Origin: Diplonema japonicum
Lineage: Eukaryota; Euglenozoa; Diplonemea; Diplonemida; Diplonemidae
Assembly (NCBI GenBank): GCA_964019335.1
Contig: OZ025719.1
Coordinates: 1-64,000, forward strand
Direction: 5' to 3'
Length of the DNA: 64,000 nt
Part shown: piece by piece, positions 60,101 through 64,000 of the stretch
Numbering within the stretch: position 1 is the first letter of the stretch
How the letters are laid out: every line of letters starts with the position of its first letter
Made by a program: the position numbers and the translations under genes
The notes under the pieces: generated by a model
Databases searched by the model: none
Seen by the model: only the letters and a program-made list of their open reading frames with translations
What the model was told of the DNA's origin: nothing

Positions 60101-62538
60101 AGGACAAGCTTTATTACCGCCCGATGGGGCCAACGTCGATTCCGGATCAATTGAGGCAGCACTTGAAGAGGTCGGAGCTGACGCTGTTCCCTGGTGCGAA
60201 GGTTGAGGACCCTGACACATTCTTTGTCAAGAGCGGGTCCGTGAAGGTGTCGTGCACAGCAGGCACGACAAAGGGCGACCTCCTGTCCATCAGGGAAAGC
60301 GACGGCATCACCTTTAAGAGCAACACAGTTCTGTACCACGACACCCCGATGGGCGAGCTTGTTGACAACAACCTCCCCGACAGCTTCCTCCTTGTATTCG
60401 ACACAGAGAGCTACGCCTCGATTCAGTTCATTCAACAGGTCCTGCGAAACGTGTTCTACACAAACACACTGTATTCCCCTGCTGAGTCGTGGCGTACCTA
60501 TGAGCTAACCATCATGCTAGGGGCCTCTGCGGAAGAAGCCGCAGATGCAAACGAAGAACAAGAAGAAGAAGATGATGATGAAGGAAAAGAAGAAAAAGAA
60601 GAGGGAGGAAAAGAAGAAGAAGAGCAACAGATCTTAACAGAACGGATCGAGATGCGTGTCAGCATGGAACTGTTCGACGTCGGGTCGCATTGGAACCTCG
60701 AGTACAAGGAGGGCATGGGTGCTGTGAGGTTGGCTCCTTTCGACGTTTCCCCCGATCAGCAAGCCTTTGTTGAGAACTACACTGACGGGTACCTCCTCGT
60801 AGAGGTCGCGTCTGGGGGGAACGAAGACGATATTCTGAATGTCCGCGCACCACAGGGTGGAAAGGACGGCGATATAAAAATGGTGCTTCGAAATAACAAT
60901 GTTCTAGATGACGAGGATTACTACCTGCTGCGGGAATCCGTCAGCGAACCGCAAGTTACAGAAGAGGAGGAAAAAAAAGGCAATGAAGACTGCGAAATGG
61001 CTTCCTCACCACCACCGGAACCCTCTTTAAAACATGAGCTCAAACCGGACGACGACAAGCCCTTTGAACCAACACCTTTCGCGGCACCGCTGTCATTGAG
61101 AGACCGTATCCGGAGCAAGATACAACAAGCGGTTGCAGACCAACGGGTGAAAAGAGACAGTTTAATTGAAAAAACAAAGAGAGGGTTGCTTGCGATGAGA
61201 AAGGGTATTGACGAGCGTGCGGGGCACGGCGAGTTAACAGTCTCAGACGTCCTTTCAGGCGGGAAGAAAATAGGACTGCTTGTCATCACACCGACGAAGC
61301 TGTTGGTCAGGTTCGCGAGCAAATCTGTTAGCAGGAAAGACGTGCTGAGCGTGCTCAGGCTGCTGACGTACAGCAATCGGTCGAACGACCCTGATGTCCT
61401 GCAGAAGGTTTTGAGGATAACCTTGAAGGACTCCGGACAAGTCCCGACCCAGCTTCTTATCCAGATAGAGATACAGAACATCGACGATGTGACTGAGATC
61501 CGCCTGGCAAACACCCGTCCAAAATACAGACCAGGAATGAAAAAAATCGCGGATATCGGTTGTTTCCCTATCGCAGGGTTCCGAAAGGCCATTCTTGTCG
61601 ACCCCGACACTGAATATTTCGATGGCGGTGCGCTCATAGTGGAACTCGTGGGTGGTGGTGTGAAAGGAGACACGTTGGGGTTCATGACCGCCGAGCAACA
61701 GGAGCTCGCCCGTGTTGATGCGGATAAACACCTGGCAGAGATGCAGAAATTAAAGAGCACCAACACCTCGGAGACCGAGATATGGGAAACCCCCATTTAC
61801 TCCTCCTCTCTCTGCGTTAAAGGGAAGGTAATCTCTTTGGAGGATGGAGGCAGCCCCATCGCCACCATCGACAACCCGCGGTGTTCCGTGGCAGGGTGCA
61901 ACAACATTAAGCTCACCTTCACAAAGAACAACCCGTGCATCATAACCATCCAGATGGTGACTTATATGCTGAATTGTATCACGTACAACGCTTCGGACAA
62001 GCTGCAGACGGGGCAGCGGACGTATCTCATCAAAATACGAGATGCTGACAACCCTGTAGAAGGGAAGATGAAGTGTTTTGTGGACGTGTCGAAGCCCATA
62101 GCCAGCCACGTCACAACACGTAAGGGCAACAAAACCTGCGCTGTCTGTGAGCCCGTCACCATCCTCGACAAAGTAGCGGCCAGTGTTGTCGAGGGGAAGC
62201 CCACAGCAATGCTGCAACACGGATACACGCTGGTCAGCTTGCAGAAGGGTTTCTCCGAAGGCGATCAACTGCTAGTGAATAGTAGCAATACTAACATATC
62301 TGTGAAGGAAGGAAACGTATCCTTCGGAATGGACTTCGTCGGAAAAATTGCAACCAGTGCCTCCAAGCTGCGTGTGGAACACAGCTGGGCATCTAAGCTC
62401 ACCGCAAAGGCGCTTACAGCCTTACTCATGTCCATCCAACTCAAATGCGCCTCCCCCGGCCCCCGCACCATTGAGTTCCTCGTCTATGACGGAGTTGCCG
62501 ACCCCAGCTGCATCAGCGCTGTTATTGACGTGCAGTAG
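57145..62538 (+). CDS. Large LRR / coiled-coil / cadherin-like-repeat protein
   Basis: 1797 aa from ATG 57145 (an in-frame ATG at 57100 lies before a possible TTTCAG acceptor and an A run). No signal peptide or membrane helix. Basic N-terminus; two LRRs (about 145-205; DTLDLSYSGLTD, HPSVTCLDLSGNILTEH); a long charged coiled coil (about 215-590, rich in ER/EK/KR); then at least five beta-sandwich-type repeats to the end. Each has a GxLxVxxxxGxxxDxL block and, later, an LLxxLxYxNxSxxPxxxxRxxxIxLxD block: KLLKRLRFINQSQNP, QQVLRNVFYTNTLYSP, LSVLRLLTYSNRSNDP, TYMLNCITYNASDKL and TALLMSIQLKCASPGPRTI. This resembles repeats in bacterial RTX/cadherin-like adhesins. A Glu/Asp/Lys-rich insert (about 1135-1160) separates two repeats. 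I infer a cytosolic or cytoskeletal scaffold. Confidence 0.7.
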   Translation: MLATASLYAADVVYMPHNKNKKKEGFHEFRKKLKKGTKQHQHQEEIHFPPINREVEGEKKAHGTRHAVRGTTDHLGRRVVPKEAQASSRVLQNLVNQCALTNLLAAKHATGTQPGLESPVIATSGSDTQVDILALIKKCTTQTQDTLDLSYSGLTDTSMIVLGSILKTHPSVTCLDLSGNILTEHSSPLLVQMVTCNKNLLIVHTSGLDLSLTTTAFIQQLCEAHQQRRCDIDERKERRKLKKEVKKWRNKREQAVRDVIMQEKEHRQTAKTERAAWLADTKLTYKKEINTLQRKEDRAKLRKKKLAERAEIESREADARTTMIQSLLTSEVTLLEVEEHAVRDLWVAQQLASRIGLKKGENSNWIIQRRAEKQRLKMEQEQRLEIETQETDTRVAFHGNYEISAAQLVQSGVTSYEHYEGIYQERIEREQAAEWKRKQEEMRIEAEKQWKRDREIREAAKREMDKRRERERECRSEHLKRTAIEKEDDKRRDIICTLQAIDKGVIAARDNYYKAERMRTALYAATPQPKLQATVDTKVVHFTGEFSEYLPVQKDPMVVLESLAEAKWKDVEKQVNTARKALKAEVAEANKILCTRSIELAPVLLPSLEIPVTITTPGGRDKEKEKEREKELQAKIDEVFDREAIIHHDPAQVVFNDPPSFEEAKGTKMTILGGSLEVTIRDRAELTKNDHILIGSTVTKGKCTAVYPIENGMNLRDINMLLKSVKHRNVSQGALYATRHVAMKLTLSFSSLGDGVCNDVGEIITKEPFTGAIEVSASCVTPFLVAPALLYALAPDRTLTFVEGTPLDKAALFTDVTVSDPPVVTPGDEPTVQKFPDKAYLNGMLIIKVIENTSNDDEIVLRRYFEDDIAIQDDKLTYGDRGDGPFVANILTGNLITHKDRDDKPAATGPFSSEFQIKFTNVLCKPVFINKLLKRLRFINQSQNPSTLRRVVRISLVPDGLMYGSHTHVIINVVSEDDPTQLELTKDKLYYRPMGPTSIPDQLRQHLKRSELTLFPGAKVEDPDTFFVKSGSVKVSCTAGTTKGDLLSIRESDGITFKSNTVLYHDTPMGELVDNNLPDSFLLVFDTESYASIQFIQQVLRNVFYTNTLYSPAESWRTYELTIMLGASAEEAADANEEQEEEDDDEGKEEKEEGGKEEEEQQILTERIEMRVSMELFDVGSHWNLEYKEGMGAVRLAPFDVSPDQQAFVENYTDGYLLVEVASGGNEDDILNVRAPQGGKDGDIKMVLRNNNVLDDEDYYLLRESVSEPQVTEEEEKKGNEDCEMASSPPPEPSLKHELKPDDDKPFEPTPFAAPLSLRDRIRSKIQQAVADQRVKRDSLIEKTKRGLLAMRKGIDERAGHGELTVSDVLSGGKKIGLLVITPTKLLVRFASKSVSRKDVLSVLRLLTYSNRSNDPDVLQKVLRITLKDSGQVPTQLLIQIEIQNIDDVTEIRLANTRPKYRPGMKKIADIGCFPIAGFRKAILVDPDTEYFDGGALIVELVGGGVKGDTLGFMTAEQQELARVDADKHLAEMQKLKSTNTSETEIWETPIYSSSLCVKGKVISLEDGGSPIATIDNPRCSVAGCNNIKLTFTKNNPCIITIQMVTYMLNCITYNASDKLQTGQRTYLIKIRDADNPVEGKMKCFVDVSKPIASHVTTRKGNKTCAVCEPVTILDKVAASVVEGKPTAMLQHGYTLVSLQKGFSEGDQLLVNSSNTNISVKEGNVSFGMDFVGKIATSASKLRVEHSWASKLTAKALTALLMSIQLKCASPGPRTIEFLVYDGVADPSCISAVIDVQ

Positions 62539-62679
62539 CCCTCTTCCGAGGGTTGCATCGTACTCCTCCTTTTTTTTTTTCTCTTTTGCTTCTCCCTCCT
62601 TTTTTTTTTTTTTTTCCTTTTCGATTTGTTTGAAGCTTGTCTACACGATGTCACATCAATCAGGAGCCATCTAAGCAAC
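62539..62679 (+). other. Short T-rich spacer with acceptor
   Basis: T/C tract, then CATCAATCAG (AG at 62662-62663), 16 nt before ATG 62680; a good spliced-leader acceptor candidate. Confidence 0.55.
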
Positions 62680-63989
62680 ATGGGGTTGTTCAAGCTGTTC
62701 ACGGCCGGCGAGAAGGATGCCAGCAAGCTCGCCGCGATCCAGGCGCTAGCGGGCATGGTGAAGGCGAAGGTGCAGGACACCGCAGTTGATGTCAACAGCA
62801 TCACATACAGGCTGAACGCAAGCCCCATTGGCGTGAGCCCTGCACTTGAGACTGACGCAGGGTACGTGGCGGGTTTGAGCGGTGTGCTCTTCTACCTTGG
62901 TGAGCTCGGCGACCGCTCCCTTGTTGGGAGGACTGTCTATGAGCGTGCCTCGATAGCGTCGATGGTTGAGTTCGCTGTGGCGGAGGTGGGTTCTCTGAAC
63001 ATCCCGAAGCCCACTGCTGAGCACTCCGGTGTGATGAACGGCGTGCTTGGGGGGCTCAATGCCTGGCTCGAGAACAAGACCTTCCTCTGCTCCGAGAGGC
63101 TGAGCATCGCCGACCTCGCTCTTGCCTTCTCCCTCTTCCCTTTGTACCTGACTGTCCTCGACGCACCGTCAAGGGCGGGCTTCCCCGAGCTCAACAGGTG
63201 GATGGACACCGTTCTGAACCACCCCAACGTCAAGGCGCATGTGAAGGGTGCCCTGTGCGCCAAGGCGCCGGCTTGGTACAACGCAGCAGCAAAACCGCCT
63301 GTTGCGGTGACTGCCGCACTGAGCACTGCCGCACCGAAGGGTGGTGAAAAGAAGGAGGGGAAGAAGGACAAGGAAGGGAAGAAAGACAAGAAGAAGGATG
63401 GGAAGGAGCAGCCCGCTTGGAAGAAGGAAGCCTCGAAGAAGGCAGCGCCAGCGGAGCTGGACGGGAGCGCCTTCGACATCCGTGTGGGTGTGGTGAAGGA
63501 GGTGAGGAAGCACCCAGATGCCGACTCCTTGTACGTGGAGAAAATCGATGTAGGTGAGGCCGAGCCCAGGGAGATCTGCTCAGGGCTGGTGAACCACATG
63601 CCCCCGTCGGGGCTGGATGGCAAGACTGTGGTGGTGATGTGCAACCTGAAGCCGACCAAGATGCGAGGAATCTTGTCATGCGGGATGGTCATGTGCTCCA
63701 CGAGCGCCGAGGGGGAGGTCAAGCTGACCATGGCTCCTGAGAGCGCTTCTGCCGGCGATAAAATAATATTGGAGTCCCTTGACAACGGTAGTGAGAAGAC
63801 TCAGGTAAAGAGGAAGGGAAAAAAATAAATCACCATACACCTGCACAGATCCCCCCTAAGAAGCTCGACGCCATCCTCAACGAACTCCACGCTGATGCTG
63901 CCGGAAATGTGCTCTGGAAGGACGCCCCCTTCACCGTGAAGGGCAAGGGTGCGTGGAAGTCCGCGCACAACGGCGCGAAGGTGAAATAA
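62680..63989 (+). CDS. Arc1p/AIMP1-like aminoacyl-tRNA synthetase cofactor (GST_C + EMAPII)
   Basis: 421 aa from join(62680..63804,63849..63989). Such proteins bind tRNA and hold synthetases in a multi-synthetase complex in the cytosol. The GST-C-like domain is about 60-190 (ENKTFLCSERLSIADLALAF...FPELNRWMDTVLNHPNVKA). A Lys-rich linker follows (about 220-260), then the tRNA-binding EMAPII/OB domain (FDIRVGVVKEVRKHPDADSL...GLVNHMP...VVVMCNLKPTKMRGILSCGM). The last exon (IPPKKLDAILNELHADAAGN, then PFTVKGKG) is the typical EMAPII C-terminal part and is lost without splicing. It could alternatively be described as a tRip-like protein of alveolates; domain order is the same. Confidence 0.88.
63805..63848 (+). 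other. Intron, 44 nt
   Basis: GTAAAGAGGAAGGG...ACACCTGCACAG, phase 0. Removes TAA 63826-63828 and adds the conserved end of the EMAPII domain. Confidence 0.88.
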
Positions 63990-64000
63990 GAACGTGGTTT

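Overview
The window looks like nuclear DNA of a protist with one-directional gene clusters. A euglenozoan (diplonemid- or kinetoplastid-like) is my best guess, and a trans-splicing alveolate is the main alternative. All 18 convincing protein genes lie on the + strand, as in a polycistronic transcription unit. Many are preceded by a long T/pyrimidine run and then an AG a short way before the ATG, which is where a spliced-leader acceptor would sit. Coding DNA is GC-rich and uses the standard stop codons. The spacers are full of homopolymer runs (up to 66 T, 43 A, 25 G). No spliced-leader RNA, tRNA or rRNA gene was found, so the lineage call is inference.

Nine of the genes contain tiny spliceosomal-type introns: 13 in all, 35-68 nt, all beginning GTA (10 begin GTAT) and ending AG. 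They are made largely of A or T runs. Splicing them restores reading frame or family-specific C-termini, and it removes apparent poly-Lys or poly-Phe stretches that a naive ORF call would include.

Layout. 1-6650: repeat-rich, geneless. 6651-16434: purple acid phosphatase, a membrane M64-type peptidase with a tetraspanin-like region and EF-hands, and a PPP phosphatase joined by splicing to an F-box-like tail. 16435-31033: a transposon block. It holds a decayed gag-like ORF, an intact two-ORF LINE with a 2A-like peptide at the start of ORF2, a 5'-truncated second LINE, SINE-like repeats, fold-back repeats and short LINE-tail repeats. 31034-44049: V-ATPase assembly factor (Vma12/TMEM199-like), LRR protein with W-Y repeats, FAAH-like amidase, a coiled-coil protein, a 97-aa membrane protein, a type I membrane protein, a polytopic membrane protein, a dual-specificity phosphatase and a small zinc-ribbon-like protein. 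44050-47695: geneless, with one SINE-like repeat. 47696-63989: TUTase/non-canonical poly(A) polymerase, PI31 proteasome regulator, USP36-like deubiquitinase, an unknown Tyr/Pro-tailed protein, a 1797-aa LRR/coiled-coil/cadherin-like protein, and an Arc1p/AIMP1-like tRNA-binding cofactor with GST and EMAPII domains.

Neighbouring genes do not form a pathway, as expected for euglenozoan polycistrons. The features most worth following up are the homopolymer mini-introns, the domain fusions (M64-tetraspanin-EF-hand, PPP-F-box, LRR-coiled coil-cadherin-like), the two LINEs with unrelated ~40-nt 3' tails that recur alone inside T-rich DNA, and a repeat family in which one 10-nt word has been exchanged at many positions in both orientations.
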